64,000 nucleotides of DNA from Syngnathus acus. Its lineage: Eukaryota; Chordata; Actinopteri; Syngnathiformes; Syngnathidae. The position numbers and the translations under genes were made by a program. The stretch covers positions 9,170,501 through 9,234,500 of the forward strand of contig NC_051094.1 in the NCBI RefSeq assembly GCF_901709675.1. Direction: 5' to 3'. Of this stretch, positions 49,085 through 61,900 are shown in pieces (within the stretch, counting starts at the first letter, position 1; each line of letters starts with the position of its first letter). A model generated the notes under the pieces. The model saw only the letters and a program-made list of their open reading frames with translations. It ran no database searches and had not been told where the DNA came from.

Positions 49085-52004
49085 ATGGCTCTGCCGGCCT
49101 TCTCCACATATAGGTCTCATCGGTATCGGAACCTTGGCATACAGCTGGCCTGGAAGAGGGAGCAACAATGCCGGAAGCGGGAGCAGTGCGCCCTCGATGC
49201 TAAGTACTTCAGGGACCTGAGTGTCATCAACAATTTCCACTCCGAGTGGACCTCCCGGCACAACTTCGAGCACAGGTAAAAAGCGCACACAACAAATGAT
49301 ATTTGCTTGCATTGATTTTTTTTTTGTATATGAACGAACCAAATTAGCTGGTGATAAGTAATATAAAGATTATAACATCGAAACGTGGTTTCATTAGACT
49401 ATTTCAATACAGAGTATGTTATATAAGTGCACAATTTGCAAACGGGGGATCCTGGGGGAAATAACTCATGTATGTACTTTGTCAGCATGGCAGCATATTC
49501 TAAACAGAAGATGGAGGAAGACAAAATAAACAATCTGGAACAGCGCAGGATGCGACTCAAGCACATGCTTGAAGAGGAGCAAAAACAAATGGACGCAGAG
49601 CTGGATCTCGTGGTACCTCACAGATGTGCAATGATGAGAAGAAAAGCAGACGCTACACACTCGATGAAAGAAGAGAGGAAAAAAAAGGTAGATTAAATCA
49701 ATTATTAGAAGCATATTTCCTTTCAGCCTGCGTGTTATGCTTGTTATTGTCTTTTACTCCTAGCTAGCACAGGACCTTCTGAAGGAGCACCGTAAGAGAA
49801 GCAACCCTGAATTGCAACAGGTAGACAATTTGATTTAATAAAATAATGATAAATTAAACAATGCTTGTTACACTGGCTTTGATAAATAATGCTATATCTG
49901 TTTTGTGAATGACAAACATGTTGGCAAGTTTTGTCATTCCCATGTTTAAAGATGTATTCTGTTCAGGGGCTGAAGTTTCTTTCTGCTTTTAATTTGTTCA
50001 CAGGTTGAGATGGCCTCAGAGCAACATCAGATTGTCAAGCCGTTGCAAAGGCCATTGACTGAAATGAAACAGGTAGGAAACGCAGCCATAATATCAGTTT
50101 TCTTGTCAATTATGAGCTCAGTTTCAAATCTTAAATATTCTCACGGCCATGCTCCTAATGTAAATTGTTGTTGACAACGTGCAGCAAGACGTGAAGGCGC
50201 AGGAGATGTGTAGCTTTCCAAAAGAATGTGAGAGAACCCAAAGAAAAGAAATCGAGGAGATCGAACAGGCAGAGGAAATCAGGAAACTTGAGAGTGAGAG
50301 GTCACGGGAGATTCACAAAAAAATGGAACAACTGAAGTTGATGGAAGAAGAGGTACTCAGGAATTTACAAAAGCAGATGTTGAGGGAAAATGGTATGATT
50401 AAAGTTCAAATCATTTTTTTCCTGGCCAAGGCAACTCATCTTAAGAAGGAAGAAGAAACTTTACAGGTCAAGCTATGGCAGTTGGAAATTATGGAAGTTG
50501 AGAGGAGAACAAATGAGGAAAGGCGCAAGAAAGCGGAAATGCGGTAAGGAAAACGCTTTAGGTGCAGAGATATTCAAGTGGTGGCAAACTAAGATCTCCG
50601 AATATTTCTCCAATTAGCAATTTCCTGATCCGACAATATAGAGCCCAGCTTAGGAGGCGAGCGCAGCAGGTGCAGGAAGAGCTGGTGAGTTGCCAACAAA
50701 GTTTTACTCCTGAAGCCTTGTGAAACCAAATCATTTGCACTTTAATCAATTTAAAAAAAAAAAAATGGTTATACTCAAAACTGTTGGCGTCTGTATGCCT
50801 TCATACCCTCCAGGAGTCTGATCATAAGATCCTGGCAGTTTTGCTGAAGGGAGAGCAAGAGCAGGTTAGAAGGTCGGGGGCACGAAGAGAAAGGGTCTTT
50901 GCTGATGCTTCCTGGATGAATCGTATGATTGAAGAGCAGCTTGAGCTGGAGAGAGAGCGGGAGGCCGAGTTTGACCTCCTCCATAGGTGAGCGCCAGCGT
51001 TAAGCCTGCTCTCCAAAAGTTGATCCTAAATTTAACAGTGAGTCAGCCATTTTGTAATGCTGTTTGAACGTGTGTTAAAAGTGCGCCTTGAACAGTAATG
51101 AACAACAGAGGAAATCAAATCATGATGCGTTTTCTTGATTTGTTTGATAGCTCTGCAAGCGATATGTTGCCAAAAGAAAAATAATAAAAGTAAAGCAACA
51201 AAGATGTACATAAGGTGCTTTGCTTGCATGAATAGATTCCAAACTCACCCTTCTTTCTTCTGCTTTTCTACATGCACCTTCCAATTCAGAGAGAAAGCTC
51301 AACGTGTGTGGGAGCAACGAGAAGAAATATGGGAACGGGAGAGAAAAGCCAGAAAACTACTCATGCATGAGGTGCTTTCGTCTCTTAATAAGCAATTTTA
51401 AAAATACTAATTATTTGTCACTGTCAAAAGGCTAACTGAGCATTCTTGTTTTTGCTTTGTTAAAGGTGCTTGTGGGAGGACGGCAGTATTTGGAGCTGAA
51501 AAAGCAAGAAAATCGTGAGGCTCAATTAGAGTCCCTGAGGAAACGAGAAGAACTGATCCAGGAGTTGGAGCTGAACACCAGCAGAGGGAAGAACAGCGGT
51601 GCCAAAGAAAAGCAAACGTGCAAGAGAACGGTGCTCAGATTTTGGATTGCTGCAATCAAATTGTTATTACTGATGAGGAAATGGAATGAAGTGACTGTGT
51701 ACTCAATATTATTCAGCTATGTAATGCAGTTTGCACGTGTGTCCTGAAGGAGGAGCAGCAGCTACAAGAGCAGTGGAAGGAGCAGTGCAGAATAGAGGAC
51801 CTGCAGGAGGAGGAGGATGCTCACCTCATCCAGGAGGAGGCGCTAAAGCAGAGGATAATTAATAACGCATACCAGCCAAAGGTAAAATCACAATTCAGTG
51901 AACGAGGTCTGGCAGGAAACTTTCACTCTTGTATGTAAATGATTGACTAAACTTTTTCCCCCTCATTTTAGGTAAACAGTAAGCCTCGAGTAGCGTGGAC
52001 ATGA
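49085..52004 (+). CDS. tchp: Trichoplein keratin filament-binding protein (TCHP), 12 exons
   Basis: Exons: 49085-49275, 49486-49687, 49764-49820, 50004-50072, 50185-50352, 50431-50543, 50618-50684, 50814-50986, 51290-51371, 51466-51630 (end uncertain), 51750-51881 and 51972-52004. As drawn this is 483 aa; human is 498. The product is a centriole/centrosome coiled-coil protein that binds keratin filaments and restrains cilium assembly through Aurora A. The start MALP and end PRVAWT match the family (human MALP, PKIAWN). Nearly the whole length is charged Glu/Lys/Arg/Gln coiled coil, including the trichohyalin/plectin-like part in exons 5-11. Two doubts remain. The segment 50353-50430 is open in frame but best read as a 78 bp intron. 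Exon 10 seems to need either a weak donor or a one-base shift (see findings). tchp faces git2 tail to tail. Confidence 0.9.
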
Positions 52005-52167
52005 GCAACATCAAAACAATTGTTTTTTCATTTAAATTCATCAGTTATTGCCTTATGAAAAGGTTTGTGTGCAGCCTTTGATGTAAACGTGTTCAAGAAA
52101 AAAACATTTTGTACTTTCAAATTGTAGAACTAATTTTTAACAAATACATTGTTAGCATTGTATATGG

Positions 52168-52173
52168 AATAAA
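52168..52173 (+). terminator. tchp: Candidate tchp polyadenylation signal
   Basis: AATAAA lies 164 nt after the stop in the context tatggaataaacac. More AATAAA/TTTATT copies at 52190-52212 could act on either strand, including for the convergent git2 transcript. Confidence 0.6.
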
Positions 52174-52213
52174 CACTTTCTAATGTTCATTTTAAATAAA
52201 TAAAATTTATTTA

Positions 52214-52971
52214 GAAAATTATTTTTTTTCCCAAATTGCAGCTTAAACAGCTGCGTCATATACAGTACAGTACATCCCTGCACTCCATACAGATACATTA
52301 AGTTGTGCTGCGCAATCAGGAAAACCAGATATGAACAGCTCTATCTGATAATGTTGCACAACACAAAACAGATCAGAGCACAAAACACGTGGACGGACGA
52401 ACGTACACATGGTTTTTAGCTCCTACTATTTGTAACAATGCCAACAATGTAGTGGCACACGGACTGCATCATAGTGCAGAGTAGAAACATTTTCTTGTCA
52501 GCTTGCTAATGGTAGACCACACAAGCGACAGATAGCGACAAAAATGTATTCATTATCACAACAACACCCCTACGTTGCACAATTGGGAGCATATTCTCCC
52601 ATTCGCGATGAAGTTGTTATTTTACATGTGGGGCTTGCGCACTTACAAGGTGCGGCGATTCTCCCGTCCAGACTTCTGACACATCGACCGTGCGTATTCT
52701 GGAAATTCACGCGCCGTGTGAAATGAATCCGCTACTGTGCTTGATCGTATTGGCTTTTAGAAGAGGACTTGTGGAACATTAATTAACCTTGAGTTAAATT
52801 GTGCAATTAACAGTATTTGTTGTAAAGCTCAGATTTGGTAAAAGTCCCATCAAAAATAATAATTAAAAAACTGAAAGGCATGCATATTATTACCACAAAG
52901 ATGAAAACAAAACCAGTTCTAAAAAAAAATCCGAGCCCAAGGACTGAGATGCACGTGGCGCTGCAGCCCTG
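52214..52971. other. Convergent 3' region between tchp and git2
   Basis: No gene is recognised. By position this is mostly the git2 3' UTR read on the minus strand. The stop codons of the two genes are 967 bp apart, so transcripts may overlap. Confidence 0.6.
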
Positions 52972-55900
52972 TCAGTGGGTGTTCTCCTTAGTGGTGATGG
53001 TGACAAGCTGCTTGGCTGCCTTGGCAATATCATAAGCACATTGAATGACCTGCTGGGTGACAAGCTGCATGTCCGGTCCTGGGCAGCCTTCCGGAGGCAC
53101 CGCCTTCCTGCATTCGCTCTGAAGCCTGCACGCACTGGAAGTCAACAAGCGCAGAGAGCTTCTCACAGTCTCGGAGCGCGGTGGCTACGGAGACAAGTGA
53201 AGTATGTATCGGTAAGTTGAATATGTGCTATTGTATTTTCTAGCCATTTCACATTCATCATGATTAGACATCTTGACGAGCCACTTGTGAAGGAACAGAA
53301 ACTGACACCAGTTTTCTTACCTTTGGAAAGAGTGCAGCCATTTCTGTTACAGCCACGTGTATTCTTTCTGAGCAGGGTATAAAGCTGTGGGAGAGCAAAA
53401 CAATGTATTACCAAGATTGGTTCATTTGAACAAGTGTACTATGCATAAATTCACAACACAAGTGTAAATTCAATTATTGTAAATCCATGCTCAATAGTTC
53501 AAGCAAAATAGCACACATTTTAGATATGCACTGTTTCCAAAACATTCATACAAAATGGCAGATAACATTTGTCATTAGAGAGTTCCATTGCTGTAACTAC
53601 AGATGCTGAGAGAAACAATATACAAGAAACTCAACCAAGCTTTGACTTATAGGTGCCTCTCAACAAATATCGTAGGAAATAGATTTCAGTTCAATTCAAA
53701 CAGTAAAGAGCATCGATTCATGTCATTCACTCATGCACATAAGTGAAATATTTCATGATTTTATTGTTTTACTATTTTGATTATAGTTTACAACTAGCCA
53801 AAACCCCAAATGTATCATCTACAAAAATTTGATTTCAAAAGATACATCTACAAAGGACTTTCCTCTTTGTTTAGCTAATCTGTACGAGTTTCCCTTTTTG
53901 AATCACCCACAGCAGATGGACACAAGCAATTGCTGCTGGTAAGATGCAGCCTGACTATCATTGAGGTGCCCTTTAATTTCACTTCAAGAACTCTGAAAGT
54001 ATCAGACCCAGAAAAAAAATCAATTCAACATTGTAGCATAGAGTTGACCTACTAGTTGAATGAGGTTTTAGTATGACAAAAGTGTAAAAGACGAAGATGT
54101 TGTGTTAGGCATAGTCATTCAAACAAACTCATGCTGATGAAAGCCAAACCATGACTAAATCAGGACCACGTCATGGTAAGAAACATTTGTGGCTAATGAT
54201 TCACAATTTAAGAGAAAGGGCGGAGGCAGAGGACGAGCAAACGGTGCCTGGGAGGCAGGGACAGAAGCCAGAGTACCAGGAGGAGGGATCAGGGGAGCGC
54301 AGGTTGAGCGGATGAAGAGTGGAAGGCTTCTCAGCCCAGGGCATCAGAGTGCTGAAACATCCAAAACTGTGCCTGAGGCGGCGCACGCCTTCGCGCTCAC
54401 ACGGCCTGCTGACAGGCATGAGGCCCGAGGGCGAGAGGAGAGGAGTGAAGATGCCAGAAGAGTCAACAAAAACTCAACAAAATAACGGGAGATGCGAGAG
54501 GTGTTGAAATGAAATAGAGAAGAACTTGAATAAACCCGTCAGATCTTCCTGACCTCTCGTGTTTGTTATCCTGAGCCGCTCGCAGGAGCTCCTGAATATT
54601 TTTAGTAATCTGCTCCGTTTTGCGGATGACGTCCTCGGTGCTGGGAAGCGCCGGGTCCGACTCCACCTCCGCGTCATCCAACTCGGGGATGGAACTGCCC
54701 TCACCCAGCCGGCCACTGCTCCTCAACCTTCCTCTCCTGCACAGACTACAGAGGGAACACAACTTTACCGCTTGCAGCCAACTACTTATTAATGGCGACA
54801 GGGCATTTTGATGTCGTCATAATTCTTACCCTGAATCGTCCACTTCAGAGTCATTGAATGTATTGTCATAGTCGCTTTCAGGCATGCTGCTCTGCTTCTC
54901 TAACTTGGAGGCCTGCAGAGGAAGCGATCGATGCGGTGCGTCATTGGAAATAGAAAACAGAAACATCTGTGCTGAAAACACAAGTTGAGTTTTGCATCAC
55001 ACTCACCCATCTAAAAAATAAAAAGCAACTGTAATTTGCAGTGTTTTTTTTTTTTTGTTGCCAACAAGAGCGTGCCCAAATCACAACTGTCATAAAAGCT
55101 ATTGCAGAAAACATCTGAAACAGGCTAATGAGGCCGTGAAGCAAGAGTGGACAATGTTGAAGCCATTTCGACGATGATAATTAGTACGGTTAGATTGTTT
55201 AGTCTGCAGAAAGTAAGTACAGTCGCTGACAGCAATGGAAAGTGATTTTTTTTTTAAAAACACAATATTAGGGGGGGGACTGCTATGCTGCATCTTTAAC
55301 CAATTAAGTTTGCACTTTGCCAGAATAAATACGACTGAAACCCTCATCTAGAGACAGCAAAAAAGAGAAAAACAAATGATGACATTATAACTGTGAAACA
55401 AAGGCTTGTTTCTTCTAGAGGGGACTGTGAAGAAAGCTCATGATGAGGATGACAAAGTCCAGATGGCTTCAGAAAATAACCATCAATACAAAACAAGAAA
55501 ATTAACAGACAATCCAACCTCACAGACAGTATCGGGTACATTTTCACTGTCTTTGTAAAGTCATGTGAGGCACAAAAGCGGCTCATGGCAGAATATGAAA
55601 TTATAGCAGATATGTTTAGACACAAGCCACAAACTCCTGGATCATCACTTCATTACCAGATGGGAACGGGTCGGGCTGCTTTACTGTGCAAAAAGGTTTT
55701 GCATTGTTGGCGACAACAGCACTGTTGCTTGAATGCTGAAACTAGGAAAATTACTATTTAATCATATTTATTTATATATCTTATATTTTTCAGTCACAAT
55801 GGATGATGTCATACAATGTAAAAAATGTCTTGTGGGGCTAAAACAGAAATTTAAGTTGAAGCAACTTTAAAAGCTAAATTCTGACATTTATGGCGACAGT

Positions 55901-58900
55901 ATTAGCACAACAAAGCAAGCAAGTTGTTAGCTTTAAACAATTTGCCAAGTTATTTTTACGTGTATTTTCAACTTGGGGGACAATAGGTCTGTAAACTCCT
56001 AACGTCTTTGTTGAAAATGCGGGAAAGCCAATTTTTTTTAGCAAAACTTAAAATGTCCTGTCGAATTGCCCATTTTTTTTTTCCATGTACAGGTAAAAAA
56101 TACTGTAAATCATATTTAGCATTGTCGTTTGCCGTGTAGAATTAATAACAATGAATTAAACAGACCTTTGTCACTATGACAATATTTTCTGAATTCAACT
56201 CTACTCAAAATGACTATTTTTTTGGTTTCCTTGAGCGTTTGTTTAGCCATCCAGTGAGTGTGACGCTGATTAAGGCGGGTGTTTGATGAGGAGGTGGCTC
56301 ATGCAGATTGGCAGGCAGGAAGCAGAGATCAATAACGAGTGAGGCGAGGAAAAAGGTGATGAAAGCACCCAGTGGACTCGCTGCGTCCCGCAAGGTGAGC
56401 CCCGCATGAGGAAGTACTTAACCTTTAGATTACTTTCATCCTTGGACCAGGACAGGGTGGACGGAAATGAGGGGAGGGATGAAGAGGTGGTCACAAAAGC
56501 GCCCTTTTCCTTCTAAACATGTGGTCCAAATCACATTTTAGGGAGACAAAGATCTTGTTAAATTGTTATAACTAAAAATTTATGAATTATTTCCAATTAA
56601 AGCACTTTTTTTAAAAAAAATAAATCTAAGAAAAACAATTGTTAAATCCTAATTTAACAAAGTAAATAAAAATAAAACCGCTGCGCTTGTCTTTGTTACC
56701 GAACACATGCTTCCTCAAAGTTTTGCAATCAACTGAGAGAAAGCACCTTCATTCGAACCAAACAGAAAGAAAAGCAGATGAGATTATGAGTTTGTCATGC
56801 AGTACAAAAACACAGTCTTTGTATGGTTGTTTTAATGCTTCATCAACATAAAAGAGAAGACAGTACAAAACTGATATAAAATCACGATAACACCATCTGC
56901 AAGCCAGTGTACAACTAATTAATGTCTATAAATTTTTTTTAAAAAAGACACGATGCACACCAGTAAACAACAGATGTAATGGCCTGGCCTTGCAACGGAA
57001 CAAGATGAGGTGTGAGAGGATGTGATTTTTAGAGATGCTCACAGTAAGGGGGGGGGGGGGGGGGGGGGGGGGAAGGAAATGGAGGACGCTGAGAGGTGAA
57101 ATGGGGCCAGTGGGGAGGAAAAGGCGAAGGCGAAGGAATGCAGGGAACAGGTCTTACTTACATGAGGTGGGAAGGGATGCAGGGTGGGAATAGCCTCCTC
57201 TGGGTAAGGACTTTCCCCTTTAGGGAGATAAGGCTTCAGGCCCGAGCCGGTCTCGTACATAGACATGGGCCGACTGGCCCGAGCGGATTGCCGGCGTTTC
57301 AGGGCTGAAGGACCGGCGGGGTCGGGATAGTCTGACGTGCTGGGGATCTGATAGATATTGGCTGTGACCTGCCGCCTAAGAGAGGTGTTCTCACTTTGCA
57401 GACATTGCAGCTGGAAGAGACGGTCAGCAACACACTAAGAGGCGCTCGCAGCAAAGCAAGCCTTCAAGTCACAGGAGTGTTTATGCTCACATCGAAAAAA
57501 GGCCAGTGGTAAGCAAGCAAAGGACGGATTGCGCAGCGAGCGAGCGAGCAAGCGAGCGAGGTGGGAGTGGAATCAGAGGTGCCGTTTACAGATCAAGCGT
57601 TGGCAGCAATGGAGATTTGGGAATTGACTCAAAAAAGAGGTTTTTGTTGTCACTGATGTTCTTGATTATACTGTAGTGCGTCACTACAATCGCACTGTAC
57701 TGGAAATGGATTGACGTTGAACATTGGGAAGAAAAATCGACTTCTGAGGACCACAAAACTATCATGTGTTTACCAGATTGAAATATTCCTATGCTGAGGA
57801 GACTAAAATAATAGACTACTGTAATATTTACAGTACAAATAAGAATGGCCTCTATCACATTTATGGAAGTAAATTGCCTTTTCTGCCCAAGCAGTAAAAA
57901 GGTAAATCACTTTTTTTTTCACAGATTCTAGGGCCCTAATCAATCATTTACAAAATACCCCTACAAAAATAAACTGCTAAAATTACATTGTCTGTATTTT
58001 CTATGAACCACTCGGAAGACAAATAAACATTACCGAGAGCACACAATAATGTGATGAAGCAAGGCACACTCATACAAATGAAGTTAGTCATTATCACCTA
58101 TCTAATGAATTCAAACAAACAAAAAACATGCATTTTAAAACATTCGTGTTAGTAATTGGACAACATTCTTAAATAATAAAAAACAAAAAAAATCAACTGT
58201 GAAATGAGCCGGAGTGATTTCCTCGTCCGTTGACTACGAGTGAGTGAGCATGCTGGCCGACAACAGAGGGAGGGTGGAGCAGGAGGGTGTTACGGCGGCC
58301 TTCCCGTTCACGTGGTCACGCACGGGCGGCCTAATTACAAGGCACGGGCTGAGCCGCTGTGGCCCCCGACACCGATCCCCCACCCTGACTCAGTCCTGGC
58401 CCTCGGTGATGTTAGTGATCTTATTGTTGGAGCCCGGCGGATACCTTTTTCTGCATCAGTCGCAGCTCATCGCTCAGGTTGTTGTTGGCTTTCAGGAGAT
58501 GCTGGATTTTGGCCTCGGAGGCCGAGAGAGCGTTTTTCACCTCCAGGTACTCCTGCATGGTGATGGGGCCGTCGGAGAGGTCCGAATCCAGGCTCTGCGG
58601 GGGTCAGAAAATACACCCATGGTTGGAATTGTGCACAAGATTATCCGATGGTGAAGCTCGTGGTTTCACGGCGAGAAAGGCGAAGCACCTCACCTTTGTC
58701 CGATCGCCTTTACTTGAAGGGAGCTCTTGGTCTGTATCTTCATCGGATGCTACGCTATCATAATCGGGCTGGTCGTTGTCCTGGCTGTCACTGCACGGCC
58801 GGCCGGACATGCTCTTCAGTATGAGTTCCACATCGTCTGCAATTAAAAGGGATAAATTGGAATTCTGTGACAACTGTTTTGCGTCATACTTCAAAAAAGC

Positions 58901-61900
58901 TCAACAGCATGGTTTGGAATTGTAAGGTGGGGATAAGTTGTAGATAATTTACTAGTGTGACATCATAGCAGCATGACTCAGTGCGACGCTGCAATGGATT
59001 TAACAAAGAAAGTAATGTAGCACTTTGTACATCCAATTACAAAAAGACAAGACTTGTTTTGAGAACATTCTTGTGTTCCTGATCCTTACGTGTCAGTGAT
59101 GATTTTATGTCAACATATCGAACGGAATTCAGTTCTGCGGCTGGTGGTACATTGCTCCAGACAGTTGTTTTGGTACCCATTCACAATTTCTGCCCCGCCC
59201 AGAAAATATATGACAAGGTAAAACTGTGGAGTTTGGTCGAAAGAAGGTTTTAATTACTCACCTTGGCTGGCTGCTGAATTCCCTTGTTGTCTCCGCTTTG
59301 CATCGCTGAGTATGTCAATCACAAGCGTTGCAAATTCATGTGCATTGAAACGAGCAAGTTTCTGGCGTCCCTAAAAGAAAACAAAAAACAAAAAAACAGC
59401 TCATTCTTATGTGGTCAGTATGGGAAGAGGGAAAGAATGCATTTTGGGGCGCGAACTTGCCTGGTTTCTTGTGGATGAATACTCTGGATTGACGGGAAGG
59501 AAAGGCACCACAGTCGTCTCAGTCACAAGGGCGCTGTGATTCTGCGTTGCTAACCACACTTGGAGAGAGTGTGACAAATCAAATCAATTCAGTGTGCTTT
59601 TCATTATAAAGATCAGTGTGAAAACCGGCTCTGCAGAAACCTTTACCTGCGTCAGTTTCTCGCCTGTCTACCTCATCATACACATCCATGGCCAGCTCCT
59701 CAAATAAATGATTACTCAGCTGCAAAAGAGTCACAAAGTTGGGACTTTTAAGGAGGAAAGAGACAAAGTGGAAATAAAATAGTCGGGTGATGCCATCACT
59801 TACTGACTGCAGCTTCTTCTTTGCTGCCTTGGCCAGTTCGGATAGATCTAAACTGCTACAGTGAGATATTTTTTCAATCAACATCCTGCTGAAGCCTAAG
59901 GTCAAATATTGATGTGCATGACATGCCACTTGATCACACTTACATGTTCCTAATCCACCGACAGAATGCATAACAAAAGATCAAACAACAACATTTAAAT
60001 GTTTGCGCTAGTTCTGTGATAAGAAAAGAAAAAAAGGGCTAAAAGGGTTAAGTGTGACATATTTGGAGGTACTCCACTTCCTCTGACAATGTTTCAGCGA
60101 GTCCCAACAAGCCACTTGAGAGCAAAGGCAACTTTTGACTGTTGCAACCGCCTCACTTTGCAGTTTCAAGCTAAGTTAAAGTCGCTCAGTGAGAAAACAT
60201 TAGGTTTAACTCGCTTACCTGTCGGCCATTTGAGGAACGATGAAGTGCGGCCCATTTTTATGATCTTAAAGGAACAAGAAGAATGTTTGTGTACATAGAG
60301 CTCAAATTCAAAAGTAGGAAAAGTCACGTACTGTTTGACAGATTACCTAAAGTAAGCTTGAATTCCTGCTTCAGTATCACTTCTGAGAGGACTGATTTAT
60401 CAACTGCCTTGACTCAGTCTAATCTAAAATCATTCTTGGCTCGATTTTTCATGACCTTCAATCACCTTGCTGACAATAATACCTGAATGATGAACAGTGT
60501 TTTCTACTTTTTACTGTATGTGCATCATGATTTGAACCTTATCCGATCACTGAAAGGTGCAGCACACCTGGTTTCCTCCCACACAGGTAGAACGCCAACC
60601 GATCCGTCAGCTCGTACTGAATCTCCACCAGTCTATCTGCCAGGTCGTGGTGGCCTGCCTCCCTAAGGTGACACGTATTACAACCCTAGCGGAACCAACA
60701 AGACTTGTGTGAGCGTAATAACCAGGTGACCAACCTCGCATAGTCAATGGGAGTTTTCCCGTTGCTATCAGGGGCTCCGGGATCGGCGCCGTAAACGGTT
60801 AACAGTTCCGCTTGAGAGACTTGCCCTGCCTTTGCTGCCACATGCAAGGGAGTGTTGCCCTTTTCCTTGAAGAAAAAGAATGTGTGAGACCAAATCAGAC
60901 AGAACATGTGTCTTTAAAATTAGACATGTGAGTCTAATTTTAAATTCAATACTACTTGGATAAAAGGTGATTTAGGATTAAAAATGAATGAGGTTAGTGG
61001 CGGGAATCTTACTGGGTGAAAGAAGTTTGCTTGAGCGCCCAGAGAGAGCAACCTCAAGCAGGTCTCAAGATTTCCAGTGCGAACACTTGAATGAAGTTGC
61101 TGCAATAAAAACAAAACAAAAAAAAACAACCTACATTGCCAATCAACTGATCTTATGCTTTCCTTGTGAGCGGCGGCAGTATTTCTCCTCACCTTACTCA
61201 GATCCTTGGCTGTTGAGCTGTCATCCTCCCGACAAGGCATCCGGTGGACAAACGCCAGCATTTGATATTTGGCTTTGATAAATTCGGACTTGTTGGGGCT
61301 ATCGGGAACATGAGGAGATACAACAGTTCATAGAGAGACAAGTAAGGAGGAGGAAAATGTTCATCGCTTTAAAATAAGAACAACTCACTGCAACTTGTCT
61401 TGGGGGTTGGCCTTGCGTTTTCCACTCATCACAGATGCTGGGTCCAGAAGGGAATGCTCCCAAATGGAATTAGCGCCATTGCTGTACAACATCTGAACCA
61501 TCTAGGTGAAATATAAAACTTTTTTTTCCCCCCGAAAGCCATTCAGAAGAATGCAGTACTAATTTCTAATTCAGCCAAAAATGGATACACTTGTATGCAC
61601 ACTACCAGTCAAAGGTTTGGACACACAAGTAAGAGTAAGAATTACTTGTAGCTGTGTCGGAGGCCACGGCGTGTGCGTCAGGTGACGGACTTGAGAGCTG
61701 TGTCTGCCCAGACTTCGATGAACACTGCAGCACTCATCGCAAATCAACACCCCCCTGTTCACTGAGGCCCAGCGGGGTTCTGCGAGGCGGGGGGAACAGA
61801 ACACTTACTCGCTGTTAACTCCGTTTCGATGCGAGATGCAAAATAAAGACATCCATTACAAACGAGTGCAAAGCCTTTTTATTTTTTTTTATTTTAAAGG

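Noticed and set aside
53467-54550. Possible extra git2 exon between exons 18 and 19
   Set aside because: Exons 18 and 19 join in phase to give NKHESFIPCSERIHV-type continuity with the family, so no extra exon is needed; the frames at 54189-54507 lack family similarity.
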